This document shows positions 30,994 through 40,346 of a DNA stretch of 46,088 nucleotides, piece by piece. The position numbers and the translations under genes were made by a program. Origin of the DNA: CAMTWB01 sp037441775 (GTDB lineage Bacteria; Desulfobacterota; Syntrophia; Syntrophales; CAMTWB01). The first letter of the stretch is position 1. Each line of letters opens with the position of its first letter. Below the pieces are notes generated by a model. It did not search any database, had not been told where the DNA came from, and saw only the letters and a program-made list of their open reading frames with translations. Location: positions 1-46,088 of the forward strand of contig JBBIRO010000023.1 of NCBI GenBank assembly GCA_037441775.1, read 5' to 3'.

Positions 30994-33111
30994 TTATTCC
31001 AACCTTACTCTAACCTTTCGTTCCATGTACTCCAGATATGGCTCTCCGTAGGCGGCATTGAGGACCCAGAGTTGATAATTTCTTTCCGTAGGCAGCCCGG
31101 CCAACTCGTTGTACCGGGCCGGATAGATCATCACGGGCAGGTGGGACAGAAGGTGAGCGGAAGAAACTCCCGCAATCGCCTTCAACAGGATTTCCCGGGA
31201 AAGTGTCTCTGGCTCAAGGACGATAACTTTGACGCAGTTGAGCAGTTCAGAAAGATTAATCCCCGGCTCGGCGTGGTTCACGATCAAAAAAGCCCGGGGA
31301 TTCCCGTTATGGCAGAGGGTATGAACCCGGCAGCGCCGCATCAAGCCCGCCTCCTGGTAGGCCGCCTCCAAGGAAGAATTATTCTCTCCGTCGCTCGGTA
31401 GGGAAAGGGCCTCCAAGAGTAACCCGCCCGATATGTTCTGATAGAAATACTTAAGTCTTTTCAGATCACCGGCGGTTGATTCCCTCATCGTCCAGTACGC
31501 GGGAAGCCCCTCCCCGCCTGCCGCCTCCCTGGTAAAGAGGAAATACGAGAAGAGATCCTGCGAGCAGGCCCGGAGATCATTCATCTCATCGGTAAAACCG
31601 CCGAAGACCCGCCTGATGATCCGGTTGTGCGGGCGGTAGTAGGTCAGGACATAGTCCATACTCGCCGAGGGGAGACGATAAAAGCCGTTTAAAAAAATCA
31701 TCAGCTCCTTGAGTACCAGAAACCCTGTCAACCTGTTCTCCAGCGGCCGGGCGGCGTAGTGATGAATCATCCAGGCTCGCTCATAGGCCCTAAGCATGGC
31801 AATATGGGCGTAAATGCTGCCGTTCTTCTCATAGGTAAAATGACGGGAAAGCGGCAAGTTCCCCCGATATACCTTGTGGTAGGTTTCCTTGAGCAGTTCG
31901 CGGCAGCCCTGAAGGAGCTGGTACTTCTCAGGATAGATGAAATCCACATCAAAGAGAAACTCCCATAGCTCTTCCATATCCACCTCCGCGGAAACGCGGG
32001 CATGGGGGTCTGTGTTAATGCTGATGAGATGGCTCAGGGTGCTAAAGTCGCGGATATCCATGTCCAATATCGACAGACCGAAGATGATCAAGCTATCTTG
32101 TTTGCGGCGGAAGATCACCTGGGCTGCGCATTTCATACTGATCATCCCCCCGTAAATAATCTGCACCCCGGGGAGGACCAATCCCGGCAACAGGCTTTCT
32201 TCCTCCTGGCCTTCACGAAGAGACAAACCGGAAACAGAAATATCCAAGATCTCTCGATGGATCTTTTTTCCCGTCAGGGGGTGGATGAACTGGACTACCA
32301 GGGGAGGTTTTATTTCTTTGCGGGGGGTGCGGATATTCTTCGCCGGGAGGCGTCTGATCTGCTCTTGCAGGGGAGAAAAAACCAGGTAACAGGCGAGGCG
32401 ATCCTTGCTACTCCGAACCAGACGGCATTCACCGGAAAAGACCAGCTTCTCCCGAGCAAAAAGCCTGAGGCTGATATTTTCTTCCGGATTCAACCAGCGG
32501 ACGGACGAAGAATCCTCAAGCTTTACTCGGACACGGAAACTTCGGCCGCCAAAATCGACCAGATCGCCCCTTGTAAGGAACGCATGCTGAGCAAACTCGG
32601 CGGTGACACCCAGGCTCGAGTGCCTTTGCCCCTGACGCCGTAAATAGCGAGAGGCCTTCCCCAGGCGCACCGTCATGGCCAGGGGAGTTATTTCGATAGT
32701 CTCCGCTTCGACAGTAACAATAACATCCCCAAAACTAACAAGCAACGAGGATATGGTGTATTCATTAGGCTCAAAATCATAAAGCGGCTTCTCCCAGTGA
32801 CAGGTCAGGATATCTCCCAGGCAGGGCTTTGGGTTGGCCTTGAAAATAATTTCCTCTTTGTAGCTCGTCTGGCGCAGGCAAACAAAAAGCGGATGTCCCT
32901 GTAAATGACAGTAGTTGATATACTGGATCAGTTTTTTTTGCCGTAAAGTAGCATTCTCTGGATTCTCCTGCCGGAGCTGGCAGGGGGTCTGATCCTGCCC
33001 CTTACTAGTCAAGTCTCGATCCATCAGCACCCTGAAGTCTTGCTTGCCAACTCTTCTCTGATAGCATTGGGACGATAAACAGCCGTTAAATTTATTCGGC
33101 TCCGGCAGCAC
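30994..33111 (-). CDS. Large PilZ-domain protein, partner of the hybrid kinase
   Basis: A protein of up to 705 residues. A central PilZ-like domain (about 265-370) is marked by IRTPRKEIKPPLVVQF, then EILDISVSGLSLREG: D-x-S-x-x-G is intact, but the RxxxR element is degenerate, so c-di-GMP binding is not assured. A second beta-rich segment precedes it (about 100-250), possibly a YcgR-N-like or second PilZ fold. The C-terminal 300 residues, with ending GNPRAFLIVNHAEPGIN and LPVMIYPARYNEL, resemble a GNAT-like domain. The GTG at 33111 is the longest start; ATG 33021 is a plausible alternative. A TTGACA at 33143-33148 may drive the operon. Confidence 0.7.
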   Translation of the reverse strand: MLPEPNKFNGCLSSQCYQRRVGKQDFRVLMDRDLTSKGQDQTPCQLRQENPENATLRQKKLIQYINYCHLQGHPLFVCLRQTSYKEEIIFKANPKPCLGDILTCHWEKPLYDFEPNEYTISSLLVSFGDVIVTVEAETIEITPLAMTVRLGKASRYLRRQGQRHSSLGVTAEFAQHAFLTRGDLVDFGGRSFRVRVKLEDSSSVRWLNPEENISLRLFAREKLVFSGECRLVRSSKDRLACYLVFSPLQEQIRRLPAKNIRTPRKEIKPPLVVQFIHPLTGKKIHREILDISVSGLSLREGQEEESLLPGLVLPGVQIIYGGMISMKCAAQVIFRRKQDSLIIFGLSILDMDIRDFSTLSHLISINTDPHARVSAEVDMEELWEFLFDVDFIYPEKYQLLQGCRELLKETYHKVYRGNLPLSRHFTYEKNGSIYAHIAMLRAYERAWMIHHYAARPLENRLTGFLVLKELMIFLNGFYRLPSASMDYVLTYYRPHNRIIRRVFGGFTDEMNDLRACSQDLFSYFLFTREAAGGEGLPAYWTMRESTAGDLKRLKYFYQNISGGLLLEALSLPSDGENNSSLEAAYQEAGLMRRCRVHTLCHNGNPRAFLIVNHAEPGINLSELLNCVKVIVLEPETLSREILLKAIAGVSSAHLLSHLPVMIYPARYNELAGLPTERNYQLWVLNAAYGEPYLEYMERKVRVRLE

Positions 33112-33263
33112 AGCCGTTTTTCTACTTTAGTCAGTTGTTTATTGTCAATATTTTAATTGGCAGAGATACAGTATTGAGAGTGGGCGCTTGATCTTCACTT
33201 AAGCAAAGACATGACAGAGCTCCTCTTCCTTGGCTAACTATTTACCCCGGCACTCCTTAACGC

Positions 33264-33292
33264 TTGACGATAGGATAAAAAACCAATATGAT
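33264..33292 (+). promoter_or_regulatory. Sigma-70-type promoter of the prenyl synthase gene
   Basis: TTGACG (33264-33269), a 17-bp spacer and TATGAT (33287-33292). Transcription would start near 33299, leaving a leader of about 65 nt before the ATG at 33364. Confidence 0.6.
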
Positions 33293-33363
33293 TCCTTTCG
33301 CAATCTTAAGCAGTTAACAGCGATGCAATAAAATTACCGTCCGTGCGAACAGGTTGAATTACC

Positions 33364-34335
33364 ATGCAGATCGATGACGTTTTCCGTAGATACGAGGAGT
33401 CATTGAAGCGAGTGGAGGCATATATGGCCAGTCATCTCCATTCGGATGTCTATTTGATTCCTCAAGTGATCAATCATCTTATCGGCAGCGGCGGCAAGCG
33501 ATTCCGGCCGCTTTTGCTTTTCGCTACAGCCGATCTCTGTGGCTATCAGGGCGAGCGCTGTTACTGTCTGGCCAGTGTCGTTGAATTCATCCATACGGCA
33601 ACCCTGCTCCACGACGACGTGGTGGACGGCGCCGTGACGAGAAGGGGCCGGAGTTCGGCCAATCATATTTGGGGCAATTCCGCGAGTGTTTTAGTGGGTG
33701 ATTTTCTCTACTCCAAGGCATTTAGTCTCTTGGCCAATGACGGAAATATGACCATCATGAAGCTATTGGCCGCCAGTACCAATGCCATGTCCGAAGGTGA
33801 GGTCTTCCAGTTGATGCGTGTCGGAGACCCAAGCTTAACCGAAAAGGAGTATCTCTCCATCATTGAAAAGAAAACCTCAATTCTCATTTCCGCCGCCTGC
33901 GCGATCGGCGGGATACTGGGCGACTCTTCCCCCAAAGAAGTCCAGGCATTAACCAGGTTTGGCCTCAAGCTGGGCTCAGCTTTTCAGATAACGGACGACC
34001 TTCTCGACTACGCCGCCTGTGAAGAAGAATTCGGCAAGGCCATCGGCAAGGATCTGATGGAGGGGAAAATTACCCTGCCTTTGATCCGCACAATCAAAAG
34101 ATCTGCTCCCAAGGAAAAAAAAATAATAAAAGAGTTTCTGGCGAAAAAAGACCACAGCGGCGGCGCCAGAGAGATTCTGGCGCTGGTGGAAAAATACGAT
34201 GGGATCGCCTACGCAACGGACAAGGCGAGGGAATGTCTCAATGAAGCCCGAAAATTGCTGGGAACATTTCCTGATTCTCCCGCCCGGGCGGCGCTCGCGG
34301 CTATTTGCGAATATATCATTTCCCGCCGCCTATAG
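33364..34335 (+). CDS. ispB: Trans-polyprenyl diphosphate synthase (octaprenyl type)
   Basis: A 323-residue isoprenoid chain elongase that adds IPP units to an allylic diphosphate, making the side chain of quinones. Both Asp-rich motifs are present: first LLHDDVVDGA (D84, D85, D88), second ITDDLLDYA. The GSGGKRFRPLL segment (42-52) binds IPP. The residues before the first motif (EFIHTATLL) are those that set chain length, but product length cannot be read reliably. The 3' end overlaps the convergent nnr gene by 6 nt. Confidence 0.92.
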   Translation: MQIDDVFRRYEESLKRVEAYMASHLHSDVYLIPQVINHLIGSGGKRFRPLLLFATADLCGYQGERCYCLASVVEFIHTATLLHDDVVDGAVTRRGRSSANHIWGNSASVLVGDFLYSKAFSLLANDGNMTIMKLLAASTNAMSEGEVFQLMRVGDPSLTEKEYLSIIEKKTSILISAACAIGGILGDSSPKEVQALTRFGLKLGSAFQITDDLLDYAACEEEFGKAIGKDLMEGKITLPLIRTIKRSAPKEKKIIKEFLAKKDHSGGAREILALVEKYDGIAYATDKARECLNEARKLLGTFPDSPARAALAAICEYIISRRL

Positions 34336-35907
34336 CGCCAGGCGAATCCAATACTTCTGCTCCGGTACGGGCGGAATATCCTGACGATCCCCTCTTAAAG
34401 CTGCCGGCAGAAATTCCAGTATGTCTCGCGCTGTCATGCCATCCTCTCCCTTGTCCAGGGCAGCTAGATCTCCCGCTAACCCGTGAATATTGACCCCCTT
34501 CCGGACAGCCTCTTCCCAAGCCAGGCCCAGGCCATACATGGCGGCAATGGCCCCAGGCAGGACATCACCCGCCCCAGCCGTGGCCATGCCGGGATTGCCG
34601 CTTAGGTTTACAAAAACCCGTCCGTCAGGATAGCCGATGAGCGAATGGGGGCCCTTCAAAACTATAATGACGCCCCATCTGTCGCAACACTCTTGAAGGA
34701 TCGCAATTTTATTGTGGGACCATTCCACCGCAGGGCGGCCGATGAGCCGGGACATCTCGCCAAGATGAGGCGTCAGAACGGCGGGGATTTTTCTTTTTCG
34801 TAATATTGCCGGGTCCGCAGCCAGGGCAAAAAGAGCGTCAGCATCGATGACCAGCGGCTTTTCTATGGCAACCGCCAGATCGCGCGTCAGACCGGCTGTT
34901 TCCGGGTGTGTTGACAGGCCGGGGCCGATAATTACGCTGTCCATCTTCTCAGCCAGGCGGATCAAATCCTCGCGATTTGAGCCGGCGATGCTGCCGGCGG
35001 CCGTTTCCTCCTGGGGTAAGAAGACGATCTCGCTGCCCACTGAAGCCAGCGGATAAAGGAGAGACTTAGGCAGGGCCAGGCGCACATAGCCCCCGCCGGC
35101 CTTCAAAAACGAAAGGGCGCAAAAAAGAGGGGCGCCGAAATAGCTCCTGGAACCGGCAATAACCATGCAGTTTCCTACAGAGCCCTTATGTGCCGACCGG
35201 TCCCGGCGGGGGAGCTTGATATTATCATTTAACGCCACCTTGATTTCCTCAGTCTTTTGGAGGAACGGGGGAAAGGAAATGGGGGCCAGCAAGAGCATGC
35301 CACAAAGCTCGAAGCCGGGGTAGAGGATATTGCCCCGTTTGGGAAGACCAAAGGCAACCGTCCAGTCGGCCCGAATGGCACAACCCATAATCTCACCTGT
35401 ATCGCCATTGACCCCCGAGGGAATATCGAGACTCAAAACCCTCTTCCCCTGTTCGTTGATGAGCCTGATCACCTGCGCCGCCAAACCCGTTATATCCCGG
35501 TCCAGTCCCGTTCCAAACAGAGCATCGATGATGACGTTCGCCTCGCTTAATTCCGGCAGCATCTCTTCTGCCTTCCCCACCAGGCGGAAGGCTAAAGGCA
35601 GTTTGTTAAGTATTGCCCAGTTTAATTTCGCGGCCCCGCTAAACCGCTCCGGATCGCCGATAATAAAGACCGTTACAATCCCCTCGCGGGACAATAGATG
35701 ACGGGCCACCACCAGGCCATCACCCCCGTTGTTGCCAACTCCACAGCAAACCACAAACTTCCGTCCCCTGATCTCGCCCCATTCCAAGGCTAATACCGAA
35801 ACGGCAGACTGACCGGCATTTTCCATCAGGATCTCTTCGGGAATATGAAGCTTTTGGGATGCATAGCGATCCAACCGTTCTATTTCCTGCCTGGATGCGA
35901 TCTTCAT
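34330..35907 (-). CDS. nnr: Bifunctional NAD(P)HX epimerase/dehydratase (Nnr)
   Basis: A 525-residue repair enzyme for damaged (hydrated) NADH and NADPH. The N-terminal YjeF_N epimerase domain (about 1-215) contains GVGNNGGDGLVVARHL and IDALFGTGLDR. The C-terminal ADP-dependent dehydratase domain (about 235-515) has VIGPGLS, VLTPHLGEMSRL and the phosphate loop AGAGDVLPG. I use ATG 35907 (MKIASRQEIERLD), where similarity begins and AGGAGGG lies 5 nt upstream. The frame continues to 36309, but that part would overlap rpsA and is not protein-like. It is divergent from rpsA. Confidence 0.94.
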   Translation of the reverse strand: MKIASRQEIERLDRYASQKLHIPEEILMENAGQSAVSVLALEWGEIRGRKFVVCCGVGNNGGDGLVVARHLLSREGIVTVFIIGDPERFSGAAKLNWAILNKLPLAFRLVGKAEEMLPELSEANVIIDALFGTGLDRDITGLAAQVIRLINEQGKRVLSLDIPSGVNGDTGEIMGCAIRADWTVAFGLPKRGNILYPGFELCGMLLLAPISFPPFLQKTEEIKVALNDNIKLPRRDRSAHKGSVGNCMVIAGSRSYFGAPLFCALSFLKAGGGYVRLALPKSLLYPLASVGSEIVFLPQEETAAGSIAGSNREDLIRLAEKMDSVIIGPGLSTHPETAGLTRDLAVAIEKPLVIDADALFALAADPAILRKRKIPAVLTPHLGEMSRLIGRPAVEWSHNKIAILQECCDRWGVIIVLKGPHSLIGYPDGRVFVNLSGNPGMATAGAGDVLPGAIAAMYGLGLAWEEAVRKGVNIHGLAGDLAALDKGEDGMTARDILEFLPAALRGDRQDIPPVPEQKYWIRLAL

Positions 35908-36018
35908 TGGTCCCTCCTGACTTGGCGTTAGTGATTTTTTAGTATATTTACCGGCTGATAGCAATGTTTTTCCCCGCAAGCAGCCTCTGCCAAAAACAGG
36001 AAGCACTTGGAAAGCATC

Positions 36019-36047
36019 TTGACAGCAAGCGCCTAAAATCGTAGGGT
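36019..36047 (+). promoter_or_regulatory. Possible promoter of the S1-protein gene
   Basis: TTGACA (36019-36024) followed after 17 bp by TAGGGT (36042-36047). The -35 is perfect but the -10 is weak. It would give a leader of about 25-30 nt before the ATG at 36080. Confidence 0.4.
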
Positions 36048-36079
36048 GGCAAAATCGTGGAATTACCAAAAGGAGAGAT

Positions 36080-37282
36080 ATGTCAGAAGAAAATATCCAA
36101 GAAGAAATGAGTTTCGCCGAACTGTTGGCCGAAACCAGCGTAGGCAAAGGGTGGTTGAAACCGGGCGACAGGCTGCAGGCTCCGGTCGTCAAGATAACGC
36201 CGGAATGGGTTTTCATCGATCTGGGAGAAAAGAATGAGGGATACCTGGATCGCAAGGAATTTCTAAATGAACAAGGTGAAATGACATTAAACGAGGGAGA
36301 CTTGATCACCGCCTACTTCGTCAAGTCCAGCCACAGTGAAAAGCTTTTCACCACCAGGATCACCAGCGCCGCCGCCGGCAAACAGTTTCTGGAGGCTGCC
36401 TGGCAAAATGCGATTCCGGTTGAGGCCACGGTGGAAAGAGAGATGAAGGGCGGCTTTGAGGTCAAGCTGGCGGGGACAATGAGAGGATTCTGTCCCTATT
36501 CGCAGATGACCCTCCGCCGCAGCGAAGATCCCGCTTCTTTTATCGGTCAGCGCCTGATTTTCAACATCATCGAGTACAAGGAAAACGGCCGCAATATCAT
36601 CCTGTCCCGCCGAGCCATCCTGGAAGAGGAACTGGCAACCAAAAAAGAGCTGCTGTGGGAAACCATTCAGGTAGGACAAACAGTGAAGGGCACCGTTATG
36701 TCCATCCATAAATTCGGAGTGTTTGTAGATTTGGGCGGCATCCAGGGTCTTATCCCCGCCTCGGAAATGGACTGGGATCGTTCTCGAAGTACCGAGGATC
36801 TTTTCACCATCGGCCAGGAAGTCACGGCGGCGATCATGGTTATCGACAGGGAAAAAGACAAGATCACGTTAAGCGCCAAGGCCTTAAGCCCCGACCCCTG
36901 GATGCTACTGGAAGAACGCTATCCGATTGGTTTATCCCTGACCGGCAAGGTGGTCCGGCTGACCGATTTCGGCGCCTTTGTGAACTTAGAGCCCGGCCTG
37001 GACGGATTGATCCACATCTCCAGGCTGGGGCAGGGAAAGAAGATTAAACATCCCCGGGAGGTACTCAAGGAGGGGCAGGCAGTAGATGTGCAGGTGGAAA
37101 AAATAGAGGCGGCGCAAAGACGCATCTCGCTTGCACTGGTTGATTTGGCAACGCAGGAACTTGACGAAAGGGATCTGCCGGAAAAATATCATGGCGAGGG
37201 GTCAAAAACCATGGGCACTCTGGGCGATTTATTTCAGCTCAAAAATAATCGGCCTTTGGCCTTAAGCAAGCGTAAACCCTAA
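36080..37282 (+). CDS. S1 RNA-binding domain protein (four-repeat ribosomal protein S1 type)
   Basis: A 400-residue cytoplasmic RNA-binding protein with four S1 repeats: about 25-95 (GDRLQAPVVKITPEWVFIDL), 110-180, 195-265 (GQTVKGTVMSIHKFGVFVDL) and 280-350 (GLSLTGKVVRLTDFGAFVNL). Repeats three and four have the complete OB-fold motif. Full ribosomal S1 of proteobacteria has six repeats (about 555 aa), so this shorter one is either a lineage-specific S1 or a paralogue that tunes translation or RNA stability. GGAGA lies 6 nt upstream of the ATG. The Fe-S gene follows after 48 nt. Confidence 0.88.
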   Translation: MSEENIQEEMSFAELLAETSVGKGWLKPGDRLQAPVVKITPEWVFIDLGEKNEGYLDRKEFLNEQGEMTLNEGDLITAYFVKSSHSEKLFTTRITSAAAGKQFLEAAWQNAIPVEATVEREMKGGFEVKLAGTMRGFCPYSQMTLRRSEDPASFIGQRLIFNIIEYKENGRNIILSRRAILEEELATKKELLWETIQVGQTVKGTVMSIHKFGVFVDLGGIQGLIPASEMDWDRSRSTEDLFTIGQEVTAAIMVIDREKDKITLSAKALSPDPWMLLEERYPIGLSLTGKVVRLTDFGAFVNLEPGLDGLIHISRLGQGKKIKHPREVLKEGQAVDVQVEKIEAAQRRISLALVDLATQELDERDLPEKYHGEGSKTMGTLGDLFQLKNNRPLALSKRKP

Positions 37283-37330
37283 ATCCCGCTTTTACGGGGA
37301 CAAACATTAAAAAATTCAGGAGACAAAGGC

Positions 37331-38410
37331 ATGGACGATCAGGCATATCACAAGTTGGCGCGGCTCCTCGACACCCTACCCAACGGTTTTCCCGCCACCG
37401 AAAGCGGCGTGGAAATTAAATTATTAAAAAAAGCATTCGACCCCGTGGAGGCGGACATTTTCTGTGACCTGCGCCTGTCTTTCGAAACCGCGGCTCAAAT
37501 CGCCGCGCGAACTGGTCGTCCCCTGGAGAATCTGGAAGAAAAACTAACCTCCATGTGGAGGCGCGGCCTGGTAATGGGGGTAGATTTTGGGACGGTCAAG
37601 CTCTTTAAGATGATGCCTTGGATATTCGGTATTTATGAGTTTCAGTTAAACAGGCTGGACCGGGAATTCGCCGAGCTCTTCGAGGAGTACAGCCCGGTAT
37701 TCAGTAAGGTGCTGATGGGTCATAAGCCACAGCTCATGCAGGTAATACCGATCGAGAAGGAAATACCCAATGGTCAAGAGGCTCTGCCTTACCAGCGGAT
37801 TTCCTCGATAATCGAAAAGGGACAATCTTTTGCCGTCGCGGAATGTATCTGCAAAAAGGAAAGGGGTTTGATAGACCATCCCTGTCCCCACCCATTGGAG
37901 GTCTGTTTGGGTATCGCCCCCCTGCCGGGATATTTTGATAATCACCACTGGGGAAGGCCAATATCCAAGGAAGAAGCGTATGCCCTAATGCGGAAGGCAG
38001 AAGAATCCGGGCTTGTTCACCTGACAAACAACGTCGAAAACGATCATTTCTTTATCTGCAACTGTTGTGGCTGCTGCTGCGGGGTCTTGCGAACCATCAA
38101 CGAGATGGCAATGGAGGGGGTAGTCAACTCCCAGTATTTTGCGCAGATTGATCCAGATTACTGCAACGCCTGCGGGATATGTAAAAACGAACGCTGTCCG
38201 GTCGGAGCTATCTTAAACGGTGAGGAAAGCTACCGGATCGTCAAAGAACGCTGCATTGGTTGCGGCCTTTGTGCGACCACCTGTCCCAGCGAAGCCATCA
38301 ACCTCGTTCTTAAGGCTCCGGAAGAAAGGCAATATCCCCCCAAAAACGAGAAGATATGGTTCAAGGAGCGGGGACGCGAGCGCGGGATTGATTTCAGCGC
38401 CTACGAATGA
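37331..38410 (+). CDS. Winged-helix-like protein with two C-terminal 4Fe-4S clusters
   Basis: A 359-residue protein. The first 90 residues resemble a winged-helix domain (LRLSFETAAQIAARTGRPLE, then LTSMWRRGLV). The middle has a cysteine-rich part: AECICKKERGLIDHPCPHPL and CNCCGCCCGVLR. The C-terminus is a two-cluster ferredoxin, CNACGICKNERCPVGAI and CIGCGLCATTCPSEAI. Such proteins are frequent in sulfate reducers and syntrophs and presumably move electrons, perhaps with redox sensing by the N-terminal domain. The function is unproven. It is 37 nt upstream of the LolA-like gene. Confidence 0.8.
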   Translation: MDDQAYHKLARLLDTLPNGFPATESGVEIKLLKKAFDPVEADIFCDLRLSFETAAQIAARTGRPLENLEEKLTSMWRRGLVMGVDFGTVKLFKMMPWIFGIYEFQLNRLDREFAELFEEYSPVFSKVLMGHKPQLMQVIPIEKEIPNGQEALPYQRISSIIEKGQSFAVAECICKKERGLIDHPCPHPLEVCLGIAPLPGYFDNHHWGRPISKEEAYALMRKAEESGLVHLTNNVENDHFFICNCCGCCCGVLRTINEMAMEGVVNSQYFAQIDPDYCNACGICKNERCPVGAILNGEESYRIVKERCIGCGLCATTCPSEAINLVLKAPEERQYPPKNEKIWFKERGRERGIDFSAYE

Positions 38411-38447
38411 ATATTGGCAACGCCGTCAAGCATTTGGAGGGAATATT

Positions 38448-39137
38448 TTGTTTAGCGCCAATGCCCGTAAAATCATTATTATTACGTCACTCGTGGGCGC
38501 CTTCCTGCTGGTTTCCTTTGGGCCAACGCCAGCGTACTCAATGCCAATCGAGACGGTCGTTGCCGAGGTACAGGACAGATACGATAAGACCATTGATTTC
38601 AGAGCTCGCTTCATCCAGGAAACAACACTCAAAATGGTTAATCGGATCGAGAGGGAAGAGGGCACGGTTTATTTCAAGAAACCCAAGCGGATGAGGTGGG
38701 AGTACAGCAGACCCAAGGGTAAGCTCTTAGTCATAAGTCCAGAAAAGGCCTGGCTGTNNNNNNNNNNGCCGGAGGATCGGCTGGTCTATATTCAGGATGC
38801 GGAAAAGATGTTTCAGTCGCGCCTGGCAATCAAGTTTATCACCGGTGTGGGCCGTCTGACCGATGATTTTCAGATAAGCTACACCAGTACGCAAAAAACC
38901 GACCGAGAAGGAAATTATCTCTTGACCTTAAGCCCCAGGGAACAAAGCCCGGAGGTAGATAAGATTACCATAGTCGTGGACAAGACAAGCTACTCCATCC
39001 TCCAGTTCAGCTTAAGCGATTTTACCGGTAACATAACCAGAATCGAGTTTCGGAACCTGGTAACCAACTCGAAACTTCCTGAACGTCTTTTCCGCTTCAC
39101 TATCCCCGAGGGAGTGGAATCCACCACTCTGCCCTGA
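38448..39137 (+). CDS. lolA: LolA-like outer-membrane lipoprotein carrier protein
   Basis: About 229 residues, exported: a signal peptide (basic ANARK, hydrophobic IIIITSLVGAFLLVSF, then PAYS). The mature domain has the LolA pattern DFRARFIQETTLKM, GTVYFKKPKRMRWEYSRPKGK, a gap, DRLVYIQDAEKMF, and the ending NLPxRLFRFTIP-like strand. LolA carries lipoproteins across the periplasm. The start TTG 38448 follows GGAGGG by 6 nt; the frame is open further upstream but overlaps the Fe-S gene. Ten undetermined bases (38758-38767) fall inside, and the frame continues after them as if their number were right. Confidence 0.82.
   Translation: MFSANARKIIIITSLVGAFLLVSFGPTPAYSMPIETVVAEVQDRYDKTIDFRARFIQETTLKMVNRIEREEGTVYFKKPKRMRWEYSRPKGKLLVISPEKAWLXXXXPEDRLVYIQDAEKMFQSRLAIKFITGVGRLTDDFQISYTSTQKTDREGNYLLTLSPREQSPEVDKITIVVDKTSYSILQFSLSDFTGNITRIEFRNLVTNSKLPERLFRFTIPEGVESTTLP
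38758..38767. other. Run of ten undetermined bases (N)
   Basis: Ten N interrupt the lolA-like gene. The reading frame is the same before and after, so the local length is probably close to right, but four residues are unknown. The run may mark a scaffold join. Confidence 0.95.
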
Positions 39138-39352
39138 TCGCTTTTCTCCGGCCATTTACTTAAAAAGCACCAGTTAATGGAATCAGGCTGACTGGAAAAC
39201 AGCTTAGACCTTTACCCATTTTTTGGTTGAGAATTAATAGACAGGCCAGTTTTCGCTGGAAACAGGTTTCTTAATTGAAGCTGCTTCCTTGGTAGTAAAA
39301 GTAACGCCTCAGGTCTTGTAATCCATCAGTGTGGGCTTAATCAAGCTCTCTC

Positions 39353-40327
39353 TCATGGCGTCGCTTGAATTCTCGCCCGAATCTGGTCCCGGTCGCCGTT
39401 ACAGGCGCCCAGGAGGGCCAGGAGGCGCATCCGAGCTTTGCAGCCGTCGCTTTCCTGAAGGGGAAAGGCGCCCGCCGCAACTAAGTCTTCCAACCCTCCT
39501 CGGCCGGGCAGCGACCAAAGCCCTCCCCGCTCGCAGCGGGAAACGAACACCGTAAGCACTCCCCGCATCGAGGCCTCAGCTACGGCAGCGATAACATCCA
39601 ATGTGGCCGTGCCTGCGCCGAAGGTCTCGATCACTATGGCCTGGGCGCCTCCTCCCACGGCAGCCCGGATGAGCATGCCGTCGGTAGCGGCAGTCAGCCT
39701 GATTAGATATACTCCAAAACCAAGGCAGCGGGGTAGAATCACCGCGGGCCGGTCAGTGCGTCCATAGAGACGGACTTCCCCGCCGGACACGCGGCCCAAA
39801 ACATACCCCTGGGCATCATACGCATTCAAGGCGATGGTATCAACCTTACGGACCCGGGAGGCCGAAAAAACCTGCCCCGCAAAACAGACCACGACTCCCG
39901 CCCCGCGCGCCTGAGGGCTTATGGCAACCCGCAGGGAGTCGCGGATATTTCCGGGGCCGTCGCCGTTGGGGTCGGCGGCGTTGCGCTGCGCCCCCGTAAA
40001 AACAATGGGAGCGTCCCCCTCGTGCCAAAGATCGGCAAGATAAGCCACCTCTTCCATAATGTCGGTACCGAAGGTAACCACCACCCCGGAGTCGGTCGCG
40101 GCGGCAGTTTCACATGCCGTCCGTGCCACCTGGGCAATATCCTCAAGGGACATGAGTTGGCTTTGCTTCTTGACCAAATCCCTGGCTTCGATGCAGGCAA
40201 GGCTTTCGGCATCCTTCACATTGGCCAGAAGTTCGGCTGCGGAAAGGTAGCGAGAAGAATCACCGTCCTCTTTTTTGGTGGCGATGGTTCCCCCGCAAGC
40301 CAGGAGGGTCACCCGGGGAAGTCCCAC
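39353..40327 (-). CDS. Asparaginase-family amidohydrolase
   Basis: About 324 residues of the asparaginase/glutaminase fold. The nucleophile motif is ACGGTIATKK (T14). The second motif is VTFGTDIMEEVAYL: the catalytic Thr-Asp pair is kept, but the usual HGTDT has become FGTDI, hinting at a changed substrate. The conserved FTGAQRNAADPNGDGPGNI and the Lys region ASRVRKVDTIALNAYD follow. The frame is open to 40411; GTG 40327 is chosen to fit the family start, with ATG 40378 and GTG 40312 as options. Last gene of the liv-type operon. It probably hydrolyses an amide made by the preceding enzyme. Confidence 0.85.
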   Translation of the reverse strand: MGLPRVTLLACGGTIATKKEDGDSSRYLSAAELLANVKDAESLACIEARDLVKKQSQLMSLEDIAQVARTACETAAATDSGVVVTFGTDIMEEVAYLADLWHEGDAPIVFTGAQRNAADPNGDGPGNIRDSLRVAISPQARGAGVVVCFAGQVFSASRVRKVDTIALNAYDAQGYVLGRVSGGEVRLYGRTDRPAVILPRCLGFGVYLIRLTAATDGMLIRAAVGGGAQAIVIETFGAGTATLDVIAAVAEASMRGVLTVFVSRCERGGLWSLPGRGGLEDLVAAGAFPLQESDGCKARMRLLALLGACNGDRDQIRARIQATP

Positions 40328-40346
40328 AAGTCCGCACCTGCAGTCA

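Noticed and set aside
35908..36309. Upstream extension of nnr to 36309
   Set aside because: It would overlap the S1 gene by 230 nt and is not like YjeF_N proteins; ATG 35907 has AGGAGGG in front.
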